A DNA stretch of 16,319 bases from Discostella pseudostelligera (GCA_036940085.1 JALLBK010000721.1:1-16319); one strand, 5' to 3'. Positions 1 to 8,480 are shown, counted from the stretch's first letter. Notes: generated from the letters alone by a model not told the origin. A program made the numbers and translations.

Positions 1-151
1 ACACCACCCACACAATCATGATCGGATCATGGACATCATCGTCTCTGTAACCCTCAATTCAACGCAACTCAATTCAACAATTCAACAATTTATCCATTTC
101 AGCACCGACTCTCAACACACACATCAATAGCATCAACGTACTGCAATTACC
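1..151 (+). promoter_or_regulatory. 5' flank and CA-rich leader of the first gene
   Basis: This is the upstream flank of the Ser-rich membrane protein gene. It holds three copies of the octamer AATTCAAC (56-63, 71-78, 79-86) and then a CA-rich stretch up to the ATG, the composition seen in other 5' leaders in this window. I see no TATA box I would trust, and the promoter probably begins left of the window. Confidence 0.4.
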
Positions 152-1769
152 ATGGCATTCTCCTCCAGCGCCGAGTACTCCCTATGGCCAACTGAGGCCC
201 CATCAAACCCCACGTCGAGGGGACAACCTTCCGACATCATTCACAAATCTTCCGCCGCATCGCAAGTGCCAACGAATGCCCCATCGAATCACACGCCTCG
301 GGCAAGCAAGGAGAACCTACATGGCGGTGTGCCTTTAACCAGTTCTCAATTACTGGAGCAACGACAGGTCGCTGATTATCAAACGTCCCGGACCATTATA
401 CCTATTCAACTGGGAGCGAATCATTCATCCTTGCCATTACCTGTCCGCCTTCCTCCTGCTATGCCTTCTCGCTCTCCTACCGACTCTCCCGAGCGAAGCG
501 GAGTAGAATCTTCCACCGCATCTAATAGGATTGGCCGTTCTCGTATTCAACGATCGACATCAGACGGGCACGGTGCTTTCCAATCGAACGAGAGATCACA
601 ATCGCTTAGCCGAATGGCCCAGGTCAAGCCATCACGGTCGTCCGATTCTTCGCCGAAGCCACCGCGTCAGTCAAACACTCGGAATTCTGTCCAAACACAC
701 TCTCCGTCGACGAATGGTGGTGGAGTTATTGTTGGTAGTGTCGATGGCGACATGAAGAGCCCGGTGGGAAGCGTTCATTGCCCTGCTGATAAACCTCAAC
801 TTCGGCGTCAGCCCTCCGTCGATTCTTCGGAATCCCGTCATCGCCGCTCCCATTCCGCCGACGTCCCGCGTGGGGAGCGATTACGCAGGAGTACAAGCAA
901 CAGCTCTCTTAATTCATTCGCGTTGGATTCCGAATCGGTCAAGATGCTACCCAATCCGCGTTGGGGAGGTGCAGCCAGTAGCCTCGCTCGTTCGAGGAGC
1001 TTTAGCAGTGAGAATCTTCAGAGCATGGCTACCGTCAACATGGGTTCGAATTGTGCCGATTCGTTTCCATATGGAAGCATTATGGGCACCGACAATAAGA
1101 ATATGATGAATAGCGTGATATTGAGTACCCCAACCGTCGACCTACAACCGAGGCTTCAGCTTACAAGGTCAGATGCTTCGATTACTTCCTACTCGTCGGG
1201 TACGTCGATTGATCGGAGTGTCGAGCCTGTCATGACGGACATGACTAAGAGTGCCATGTTCAAGGGTGTTACCAATAAGGGCGTCGTGAAGCTTCAGTTA
1301 CCCAAAGACAATTTCCGGCTGCTTAGCGATCGAGATCTTGGTGAGTGTTTTGCACCATTTTGGAACTCGCTCTTGATTATTATTCATATCCGGTACAACC
1401 ATTGACTCATTTTGCTTGCCAATTCCCTTGCGATCAGAAACTGGATGCGTTTACAAGCGCACCTTGGTGGACAACGAAGATGACTACTTTCAGGATTACC
1501 ACATCACCGTTGGTGGCGATGCAGATACCTCCATGAACTGCGAAGGTCCTCCGAAACAGCTCCCTCCTGCGTATTATATCATGGCGGTCGATGCAGATAT
1601 CTATCAACGTATGTTTGACGAAGTCTCGGAGAGTATTAGCATGCCATGTGGTCTGTTCTACTGCGGTCATCACGACGACGTGGATTACCCGAGTATTAGA
1701 ATCGCCATGGTTGGAGTGATGGTTACGTTTTCGGTTATGCTTGTGGCCACGATATGTGTTGGTGGTTAG
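152..1769 (+). CDS. Ser-rich protein with a C-terminal membrane anchor (two exons), function unknown
   Basis: Two exons, 152-1340 and 1438-1769, joined across a 97-base intron (GTGAGT donor, CGATCAG acceptor), give 506 residues. The ATG sits in a good context (TACCATGG). Residues 1 to about 370 are low-complexity and rich in Ser, Arg, Pro and Asn, with many short R-S/S-R patches that could be phosphorylation sites. The end is different and looks folded: from about residue 370 there is a compact segment with Cys400, Cys431, Cys467 and Cys472, the last two in a CGLFYCGHHDD motif. A single hydrophobic helix (about 483-503) closes the protein, so it is probably tail-anchored with the Ser-rich part facing the cytosol. 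The join is well supported because exon 2 keeps the frame and supplies the Cys-rich segment and anchor. I do not recognise the family, and the name describes composition only. Confidence 0.8.
1341..1437 (+). other. Spliceosomal intron in the Ser-rich membrane protein gene
   Basis: This 97-base phase-1 intron runs from GTGAGT to a pyrimidine-rich tract ending CGATCAG. If unspliced, translation continues 21 codons past the exon and stops at 1403-1405, giving a 417-residue form without the Cys-rich segment and membrane helix. Confidence 0.85.
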
Positions 1770-2340
1770 TGGATGGGATAAAGTCAATTGAACAGAGTGT
1801 AGTGCCGTGATGTCCAGAGTATGAACCTACTAATGTTTAGAACCGAATAGTTGAACACTCTGTTCAATCATTGCCTAATACCATGCAGCGACACAAATCG
1901 TTGGATTTGAGTGGATTTGTGATGGAATGATTGTGGAGTCTGTGATAAGAGATTCGGAACTACAATAGAGGAACGACACATTATCATCGATAAAAGATCA
2001 AAGGAATGTCTTCAAGCTTGTAGAGAATATATAGGTGCAAGCCATGGCCCATGGATGGATGAATTGGAGGTGGCTGGACCACTGATTCATTCTCTAGAGT
2101 TGGATGAAGTACCGTAATAGATGTGTTGAACCCCCCCACGCGCCCCCGACGGATCTGTTCACTTATTAGTAACAATCGTAATATCCACAACAGCAGTGCC
2201 AGGAATGACGGGCGACTCTCGATTTCACTGTAACACATCATCTATTAATTGTTTATGAAATACATTCCTGCTCGACACCACCACGCAGTCCCCGAAGAAA
2301 TATTCGATGGTTCCAACAAGAACATGATCATTCAATAAAT
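1770..2340. other. Intergenic region between two convergent genes
   Basis: This holds the 3' untranslated regions of the Ser-rich protein gene (+) and RPL39 (-). The only structure I see is a perfect 14-base inverted repeat close to the first stop codon, listed separately. The short open frames here show no recognisable protein pattern. No RNA gene is visible. Confidence 0.5.
1787..1868 (+). repeat. Perfect 14-base inverted repeat in the 3' UTR
   Basis: ATTGAACAGAGTGT at 1787-1800 is answered by its exact reverse complement at 1855-1868, with 54 bases between. It starts 17 bases after the stop codon of the Ser-rich protein gene, so the mRNA could form a long-loop hairpin. No target-site duplication flanks it, which argues against a tiny transposon. 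Confidence 0.6.
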
Positions 2341-2796
2341 TTAGAGTCCGAGCTTGGTTCTGCGCCAGTGACGACGCTTAGCGTTGTACTGGACTGTGTT
2401 ATCTGTTCGGAGGCGACACCATTGAGGAAGAGGGCGGTTCTGCCTCTGCTTCTTTGCCAAAGTACGCTTCGTGCGGAAAGACTTTTGCGCTGCCTGTTTT
2501 TGGGGATGGGGCAAACACGAGGCAGTAAAATTGACGAAGAATCGGTTAGATTCACGAATATTGATCAGCATTCAAATCGATTCTAATAGCTTTGCCATGG
2601 AGACATATGAGGGTGTATCGATAGTGCGGCCGCCGACAACCGACGACCGAACGACGTTCACTCGCAACTCGTCACCCCCGAACAAATCTTCAACCCAACG
2701 ACCCGCCGCGTCGATTACTCCACAAGCACTGATTCTGAATCCCCGCACAGTCGGGGTAGTTCTTTTGCCATAGGCCGGAGCGGCGGCACTCACCAT
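2341..2796 (-). CDS. RPL39: 60S ribosomal protein eL39 (RPL39), start codon alone in exon 1
   Basis: This encodes the 51-residue large-subunit protein eL39, which lines the lower part of the ribosome exit tunnel. Exon 2 (2341-2493) encodes 50 residues that match the family along their whole length, including [21 protein letters not shown] and the invariant end [11 protein letters not shown]. Exon 2 has no usable ATG of its own. The start codon lies at 2794-2796 and is followed at once by a consensus donor (ATG|GTGAGT), with acceptor AAAACAG|GCA before exon 2. The intron is 300 bases and phase 0. The resulting length of 51 is exactly that of the family. Departures from the usual sequence are small: Cys in QWCR where Ile or Phe is common, and TDN for TGN. 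The gene is head-to-tail with the RCC1 gene upstream of it. A single-exon gene finder would miss the start. Confidence 0.95.
2494..2793 (-). other. 300-base intron directly after the RPL39 start codon
   Basis: On the minus strand it begins GTGAGTGCCGCC and ends CCCCAAAAACAG. A CTAAC branch-point-like motif lies roughly 55 bases before the acceptor. It is about three times longer than the other two introns here. I looked for a C/D or H/ACA snoRNA inside it and did not find matching boxes. Confidence 0.88.
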
Positions 2797-3314
2797 CTTG
2801 ATGTTTGTTTTGACCTATTGTACGAGAGAGTGCTATGCGATGGTGAGGGAGGCCGTGGATGGGGCAAGTTTTTGTACCAGCGTCCGTATGTGGACTACCA
2901 AGTAAAAGGTAACCGGCACATCGATTGGCGATTGACCAGGGAACTGGAGCGAATCGGCGAGGCGCGCCAAGAAGCCGACCATAAACCATGACAGACCATT
3001 GCATCGTTACTTCTCCTCTCTTCTTCTTCTCCCTTGACCATGACGTCCGAGATCTCAGAATTATTTCGTCCTTCTACCAACTGCTCATGAATGTTTACTT
3101 CAGGGATGCAAATCATGGATTGTAAGCTGCGTGGGGGTTGTGAGTGGGAGAAAGAACCGGTGCATGATTGTAATTGAATGCATTAACTAGACTGCAAGCA
3201 GACAGCAGATATGGATGGTGGTTTATGAAACATGGTCGGTTGCTGTGGATGGTTATCTCTATTCGGGCAGCTGTCAGTTTACATTCTATTAAGATTGACG
3301 GTAGGATTGATTCG
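2797..3314 (-). promoter_or_regulatory. RPL39 upstream region and RCC1-gene 3' flank
   Basis: The 518 bases between the RCC1-type gene and RPL39 should hold the RPL39 promoter and leader (CAAAACAAACATCAAG before the ATG) and the 3' UTR of the RCC1 gene. A TGACGT half-site lies at 3041-3046 beside a CT-rich tract. Open frames here on either strand resemble no protein I know. Confidence 0.45.
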
Positions 3315-5882
3315 TCACTTTGTCCCACCACCACCGCTACGAGCAGCAGCATGACCTCTCCGAAGCTTTTGCATGAAAGACTTTTTCCTTTCGCCTTCCG
3401 GCGAAGCAGGCAGGGATGATTGGGATGTGGGGATATTGCTCTTACTAGTGCGGGATGAAGGTTTGATCTTCGATATCCATCCTGCCGATCGACGGCGATG
3501 GTCGCTTGCCGAGCTTTCAATGCTTTCGAGTGTTGTCGCCGAATCACCAACGTTGCTTGATGCATTGGAAGTACAAACACTCGGCCGTGCATCTCCCAGC
3601 GGTGCCAAACCTTTCGCTGATACGGATGCTCCAGTTCGTTGCTTTCCCTTGCTTTTATTGTTTTTGTTTGACGGGGTATCAATATCCGTAACATAGGCGA
3701 TCCCATCGTTGTTGTCGAGTAGCAATTGGTCTCTGTTCATTTGCGTCTCATCTACGTCTGAGTTACCACTGAAGGAACAAGTCACGACCATATGTCCGGG
3801 TCCCAACGATGCATCTTCTACGTGCAAGCCCAAAGTTCTAATGCACTCCACCCTACGAGGAAGCATGACATTAAGATCGGTATCAAAACACCGACAATCG
3901 CGAATTACATTGTCTTCGCTGCCTCCTTCAGGAAAAACTTTTGCGGCTGTTGCAATGGAATATTGATTCCCCTCGATCATTGGTACGTAGGGCAGGTTGT
4001 TCTCTATCGGGATGGGATGACCAATGGCCGACCCGCTACCGTAACCCCATGTGTATATATCGCCGCTGGCTGTGATTGCTGCCGAGTAGCACCCTGAAGT
4101 CCTAACGGATACGACTCTATCCGACTCTGGCTCGGAACTTGAAACAATGGAATTGTCGGTACCTATTTGGCTCATCGCTAACGCTTTTGATAGTGCCTCT
4201 TCTTCCAAGGTGACTGCCATGGCGACCTTGCTATTCACGTGTGGTATGCATGCACTATCCCCGTCGTCCCCCACCGACAGCGATTTTGTAGATGACGAGA
4301 CACCAGCACCACTTTGAAAAGGAGGTAATCCCCAAACAACCCTTGGCGAGAATAAATTGCCCGCATGTCCCTGACCACACTGTCCATCTCCCCCGGCACC
4401 CCACGCATACACTCGTCCACCCCTCGACAATGCAAGCGTATGTGCTCCCCCAGCGGCAATCGATTCAATCACCACATCGCGCAATGCCGATACATGCCGA
4501 GGACGCTGAACAAATCGCCGATCGGTGGAAGTCGAACCATTGTACTCTCCTGCATTGGCATTGGTTGGGCCTCCCTGACCACACCGACCCATGGACGTGC
4601 TACCCCATGCAAATACCTCACCGTACGCGGTCAATGCCACGGTGTGCAGACGTCCCAGTGATAATTTCTCAAAGTGTACGTATTTATCAACGGGGTGATC
4701 CGTTTGGGCATTTCCATCTCCACCAGTTGTTGTATCCCCTCCTCCCCTTCGCACAGAAACTACCGGCAGCGGCTCCGGTACCGTTGCACATTTCCCCCCA
4801 TCGATGCCACATTGTCCCTTACGGTTCGATCCCCAAACAAAGGTACGTGTCTCTCGTACCAAAATCTCATTAGCCACTACTTCTCCGTCGTTGCCTACAA
4901 CGTTGTTGTCGCTACCGCTGGCACTATTCGAATGATGATTTGTCGAATACATCACCACCCTCCGACTATTACTATTCGTGGTATAATGCGGTACCACAAT
5001 TGCCGCTGAATGCAACCCGCCCGCGGCAATTTCCACCACTTTCCCACCCACAACATGGGGTAATAATCGATTAATGATACGTGGACCTAAACTGCTAGTA
5101 ACTTCGGTACCATGACCCAATTGTCCAAAGTGTCCAGCACCCCAGCTAACTGCCACACCAGCACCATACCCCTGGGATACGGTACCGGAGGAAGAAAATG
5201 AGGAATATGCCGTTGTTGAGGATGGTGTGGATCCTTCCGTCAATGCCAACACGTGTCGTCGACCACTGGATATTCGCACGATGCGCAGTGGTAGTCGGGA
5301 GGGTTGGATGGTGAGATGATGATGAGCGTATCCGAAAATTGTCCCGACTATGTGTGCATCCCCTGCTATGTTGGTTGCTTCTGCATCTCCTCCTTTGGTG
5401 GAGGAGGAAAATGTTACGGTAGCGGAGGTGGATCCTGGAATAATCATGGAAGTATGCGTGGCACCACATGAGAGCACTGGTAATCTGCTGCTGACAAATT
5501 TCTTATTACTGCTTGAAGAAGATGATGATTGTGGAAGGAGATGATGTCGTAGCCAATCCTCTGCAGATTCATACTCTTGGCTATCATTGTCATCATCGTC
5601 ATCTTCTGAATTATCTGTCCTTGTGGTGTTGGTTGCCGTAGATGTATCATTGGCACTAGTAGCATTGCCATCGGGATGAATTGGCATCAAGCAGACGGAT
5701 GTGGTTGTTATCAAATGCTGCTGAGCATACTCTCCGTCTCTCTCTCGTTCTCTATCCCCACTTTCAATCTGTTCATCCTCATTGACCAAAAGATGATTGG
5801 GTATCGGCATCGCATCCTCCCCCAATGCGTAGAAGAAATTATTTCCGAAGCCCAACGCGCAGTACTGTGTCTTGTTCGTCAT
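3315..5882 (-). CDS. RCC1-type seven-bladed beta-propeller protein
   Basis: A single-exon gene of 855 residues. I place the start at the ATG at 5880-5882 (CATCACCATGACG); the frame stays open nine codons further, but only to a GTG. Seven RCC1 repeats can be followed. Their paired motifs (Gly-rich strand, then the GxxH-type strand) are near 6-20 with 136-148, 180-215, 241-258 with 285-296, 347-359 with 407-418, 423-437 with 475-486, 491-505 with 593-604, and 609-623 with 684-703. The best are AWGSTSMGRCGQGG, AWGAGGDGQCGQGH and IAAGGAHTLALS. Between blades lie Ser/Asn/Asp-rich insertions, including an acidic run near 95-100. The last 150 residues are Ser- and Lys-rich and probably disordered. 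RCC1 propellers act as Ran exchange factors or as scaffolds. The long insertions make a simple RanGEF unlikely, and nothing here identifies the partner. Confidence 0.9.
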   Translation of the reverse strand: MTNKTQYCALGFGNNFFYALGEDAMPIPNHLLVNEDEQIESGDRERERDGEYAQQHLITTTSVCLMPIHPDGNATSANDTSTATNTTRTDNSEDDDDDNDSQEYESAEDWLRHHLLPQSSSSSSSNKKFVSSRLPVLSCGATHTSMIIPGSTSATVTFSSSTKGGDAEATNIAGDAHIVGTIFGYAHHHLTIQPSRLPLRIVRISSGRRHVLALTEGSTPSSTTAYSSFSSSGTVSQGYGAGVAVSWGAGHFGQLGHGTEVTSSLGPRIINRLLPHVVGGKVVEIAAGGLHSAAIVVPHYTTNSNSRRVVMYSTNHHSNSASGSDNNVVGNDGEVVANEILVRETRTFVWGSNRKGQCGIDGGKCATVPEPLPVVSVRRGGGDTTTGGDGNAQTDHPVDKYVHFEKLSLGRLHTVALTAYGEVFAWGSTSMGRCGQGGPTNANAGEYNGSTSTDRRFVQRPRHVSALRDVVIESIAAGGAHTLALSRGGRVYAWGAGGDGQCGQGHAGNLFSPRVVWGLPPFQSGAGVSSSTKSLSVGDDGDSACIPHVNSKVAMAVTLEEEALSKALAMSQIGTDNSIVSSSEPESDRVVSVRTSGCYSAAITASGDIYTWGYGSGSAIGHPIPIENNLPYVPMIEGNQYSIATAAKVFPEGGSEDNVIRDCRCFDTDLNVMLPRRVECIRTLGLHVEDASLGPGHMVVTCSFSGNSDVDETQMNRDQLLLDNNDGIAYVTDIDTPSNKNNKSKGKQRTGASVSAKGLAPLGDARPSVCTSNASSNVGDSATTLESIESSASDHRRRSAGWISKIKPSSRTSKSNIPTSQSSLPASPEGERKKSFMQKLRRGHAAARSGGGGTK

Positions 5883-6659
5883 GGTGATGATGTTAACGAC
5901 GTCTCTCACTAGGCTATCTGCTGCTTCTCCCTTCGTCTATCTTACTTCTCTTGGCGACACTACCCCCTTTCCCAACACACAGTTCTCGTATCCAAACACC
6001 AAACTGCTGATGCAATCTGCTACTCTATCTCGCCTCTCGTGCCACCCAAGACACTGATGTCTGCTCGCGAGATAAATCCTCCAAATAATCTAGGCTCGCT
6101 CTAACGGGAAGAAAAAGGTTGAGAAGGGAAATGGCGCAGCGGTGATGCTGGTTGGTAGGTGTAGCTGTAGAGGCAGTAGGTGTGCTCTAGTGAGAGACGG
6201 CGAAGGACATGGCATTTCCGCTCTCCGTCATGGTCATGGTCATGGTCGCTCCCTCATTATTTTTTTTGCTTTCTCTCTTAAATCTTCTTGCATTGTTGCT
6301 TGCTTACAGCAACGAGAACCCGCAGTCGCCACCTACCACGTGTAAGTAAGTTCTTGCAGTCGAGTCATTTCTTATTGGAGTCGAGTCATTTTAGAATCTC
6401 CCGCCGAATCCACACAGAGTTGCCCGACAGACGACCGACAGCCAACACAACAGCCCCGCGTCCTCCCCCCTTTTTCCCCTTCCTCGCGCCCCGTATCCCC
6501 CTTTCTGCCCCCCAAAACAATCCCTGGCTACCAACAACAAAAACAAAAGCAGCAGCAACAACAACAACTCCAATTCCTCAACATCAACATCGACGACCTT
6601 CGGCCTACGACGACATCATCTCCAAAGACAAAAAGCAACCTCATTCCTTCCTATTCACC
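5883..6659. promoter_or_regulatory. Divergent promoter region between the RCC1-type and BTB genes
   Basis: The 777 bases separate two ATGs that point away from each other, so both promoters must lie here. On the BTB side are a CACGTG palindrome (6337-6342), two copies of AGTCGAGTCATTT (6358-6370 and 6379-6391, 21 bases apart, with an ATTGG between them) and a long C- and CA-rich leader ending in a strong start context. A 6-base motif CATGGT is repeated three times at 6229-6247. From 6288 to the ATG the BTB frame has no stop, but that stretch has the composition of a leader and no ATG in frame. Confidence 0.5.
6358..6391 (+). repeat. Direct repeat with bZIP-like GAGTCA cores, 21-base spacing
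   Basis: The 13-base sequence AGTCGAGTCATTT occurs twice with a period of 21 bases, two turns of the helix. Each copy contains GAGTCA, the complement of TGACTC bound by GCN4/AP-1-type bZIP proteins. An ATTGG (inverted CCAAT) lies between them. It is about 270 bases before the BTB start codon. The regulatory role is inferred. Confidence 0.45.
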
Positions 6660-8171
6660 ATGGCCAACAATGCAGGACGACAAGGCGGCGCTGGAGCTGC
6701 CGGTGGCGCCGGCGGCGGCGGCGGAGGCAATGTCCAAAACGAACACGTCGAATTCACCGTCAAAGCCGAAGAAGATCTCTACCTCACCGGTTCCGAGTCC
6801 ACCATCCGTCGTGTTACCGCTGACACCAACTATTCCTGCCTCATGCTCAAAACCCAACGTTTCTCATCCTTATTTCGTCATTATGCCAAATATCATGGAT
6901 TGCGTAAGGATGATTTAGAATATTACTTTGTACATCCACTAGAGAATGAGGATACACCCGAAAGTGTCCAATTGCAACGGGGGGATATTATTATGGTACG
7001 CAAACGACGAAAGGCAGAGGTGCCAGAACCGGCAGCGGATGATACAGAGTTTTTTAAAGATATGAAGGAATTGTTGGATGATGAGGAGCATATGGATGCG
7101 GTGTTTTTGGTGTATCGTAGTCCTCCTCCTACGACTTCTGCGGCTGGTGCTGGGAATGCCAAGTCTGCAATGACAGCGCCGGCGATGGGCATGGGCATGG
7201 ATGGCATTGGCGGTGCAGGAGGAGGAAAGAGGCGGCACAAGAAGGACAGTGGCATTGCAATCAAAAAAGAGGGGGGCATTGGCGGGGAGGATGAAGAAGA
7301 CGACGACGATGATGATGATGACCTACTCGTTGAAATTCGTGCACACAAATGCATCCTCACTGCACGGGCTGATTATTTCAAGGCCTTGTTTCGCAAGGGT
7401 ACCAGCAGCAGTAACACCAGCTCCACCACTGCCGCCGTAGCGGGGGCCGTATTATCGTCAACGTCGGTGGCATCTGCGGCATTGGCAGCATTGGAATCAC
7501 CTTCTTCATCGTCTTCTTCCGATGCTGCTGCTGCCAACGTCTCCGCTGCGGCATCATCCGCTCATGCCAACAACAATAACAATGCCTTCCGCGAATCCAC
7601 CGAATGCATCATACGTGTACCCCCCCACTTCTCTCCAAAGGTAGTACGTCTCATGCTCGAATTTCTCTACACCAATCGTATCGAGTGTGCTTCCGTCTCC
7701 CTATCCAAACTCTCTGGTAGTCCAACAGCTTCCTCTTCGGCCAATCACAATGCCAACACGGATGAATTGCTAAGTTTACTCCACCTGGCCGATATGTGGC
7801 AACTCCGTGATCTAAAGCGTCTCGTGGAGCATGAATTAATTCGGAATCATATGAAGATACATACCGTCGCTCGAATGTATTGTGCTACCGAAGACTTTCA
7901 TGCGAAGCGATTATCCAAATCATGTTTGGAATTTATTATGGACAATTATCGTGAGGTGACCGGAAGTGTGGCATTTCAGGAAGAGATGAAACATCATCCT
8001 AGTTTGTGTATTCCGGTATTGAAGGCGGCGGCAGATTTGATACCAGAGCAACCAGTGTCGAAGAAGCAGAGGGTGAGTGCAAATGAGGTGGGCAAGTCGG
8101 ATTCGAATGCCGGTGGTGGTGCGGGTGCCGGGGCCATGTCATCCTCTCCAGTTCCTGATTCGGACATATAG
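6660..8171 (+). CDS. Ubiquitin-like (SUMO/Rad60-SLD-type) - BTB/POZ fusion protein
   Basis: Single exon, 503 residues, starting at the ATG in TTCACCATGGCC. After a Gly/Ala-rich lead (1-28), residues 29-118 look like a SUMO-type beta-grasp: F-T-V-K, then SLFRHYAKYHG with DLEYYF, then EDTPESVQLQRGDIIMV, matching the SUMO pattern of helix, F-x-F strand, D-T-P-x-x-L/V and D-x-I-x-V. No terminal GG follows, so this is a fixed domain and not a cleaved modifier. A BTB/POZ domain follows in three pieces: DAVFLV (146-151), VEIRAHKCILTARADYFKAL (224-243), and RVPPHFSPKVVRLMLEFLYT (319-338) with the helical end to about 395. They are separated by a Gly/Met/Asp-rich insertion with KRRHKK and a run of Asp, and by a Ser/Ala/Asn-rich one. 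Residues 395-465 resemble a short BACK region. BTB proteins often serve as substrate adaptors for Cullin-3 ligases, and that role here is inferred. Confidence 0.85.
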   Translation: MANNAGRQGGAGAAGGAGGGGGGNVQNEHVEFTVKAEEDLYLTGSESTIRRVTADTNYSCLMLKTQRFSSLFRHYAKYHGLRKDDLEYYFVHPLENEDTPESVQLQRGDIIMVRKRRKAEVPEPAADDTEFFKDMKELLDDEEHMDAVFLVYRSPPPTTSAAGAGNAKSAMTAPAMGMGMDGIGGAGGGKRRHKKDSGIAIKKEGGIGGEDEEDDDDDDDDLLVEIRAHKCILTARADYFKALFRKGTSSSNTSSTTAAVAGAVLSSTSVASAALAALESPSSSSSSDAAAANVSAAASSAHANNNNNAFRESTECIIRVPPHFSPKVVRLMLEFLYTNRIECASVSLSKLSGSPTASSSANHNANTDELLSLLHLADMWQLRDLKRLVEHELIRNHMKIHTVARMYCATEDFHAKRLSKSCLEFIMDNYREVTGSVAFQEEMKHHPSLCIPVLKAAADLIPEQPVSKKQRVSANEVGKSDSNAGGGAGAGAMSSSPVPDSDI

Positions 8172-8431
8172 ATAGGATGTTGCTTGGGAATATCTACATA
8201 TATGCATTTGTGTGGGGGGGGGGGTGGGGTGTCCTGATGATGTGTCGATCGTTGGCTATCTCCGATGATGATGAAGTGTGTGGGGTCAAGTCCAAGCACA
8301 AAAGTAATGTTCATCAATCGACATAGTAATCGATTAGATTGAAATTTTATGATGCCATTTGATTAATAACTCTCAAGCAATACATGGGATAACCAACCTC
8401 TTTTGAAGTGGTTGGATATGATGTTGTTTTT
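8172..8431. other. 3' flank of the BTB gene up to the transposon
   Basis: This is the 3' UTR and intergenic sequence ending at the target-site duplication of the transposon. A run of 11 G (8214-8224) followed by TGGGG lies about 40 bases after the stop codon. No gene is visible. Confidence 0.5.
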
Positions 8432-8434
8432 GTA
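8432..8434. repeat. Left target-site duplication (GTA)
   Basis: GTA lies directly left of the left inverted repeat and is matched by GTA at 11474-11476 right of the other end. A second GTA follows the right copy (11477-11479), so the exact duplication carries a small ambiguity. Confidence 0.65.
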
Positions 8435-8465
8435 GCCGGATGCATTCAGGCCATGTGCGAAGGCA
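8435..8465 (+). repeat. Left terminal inverted repeat of the Harbinger element
   Basis: 31 bases beginning GCCGGATGCA and continuing TTCAGGCCATGTGCGAAGGC. Compared with the right repeat it differs at positions 1, 6, 7 and 10. The match stops outside the GTA, which fixes the end of the element. Confidence 0.88.
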
Positions 8466-8480
8466 GAAAAATTGCCCATA

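Noticed and set aside
1434..1787. 117-codon open frame on the minus strand opposite exon 2 of the first gene
   Set aside because: It is antisense to a well-supported exon and has no recognisable motif.
2494..2793. Possible snoRNA inside the long RPL39 intron
   Set aside because: No paired C/D boxes with a terminal stem and no H/ACA arrangement could be found by eye.
3113..3706. 197-codon minus-strand frame overlapping the end of the RCC1-type gene
   Set aside because: It is a shifted-frame shadow of that gene's 3' part, without domain signals.
4292..4873. 193-codon plus-strand frame, rich in His and Pro
   Set aside because: It is antisense to the RCC1 repeats, whose Gly/Ala/Val codons read as His/Pro/Thr on the other strand.
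5883..5909. Start of the RCC1-type protein nine codons upstream
   Set aside because: The upstream codon is GTG. A nuclear gene should start at ATG, and the ATG at 5880-5882 has a good context.
8214..8230. G-run as a possible quadruplex
   Set aside because: It is a single run of 11 G plus TGGGG, and may also be a length-unstable homopolymer. It has no four-tract pattern with spacers that I would defend.
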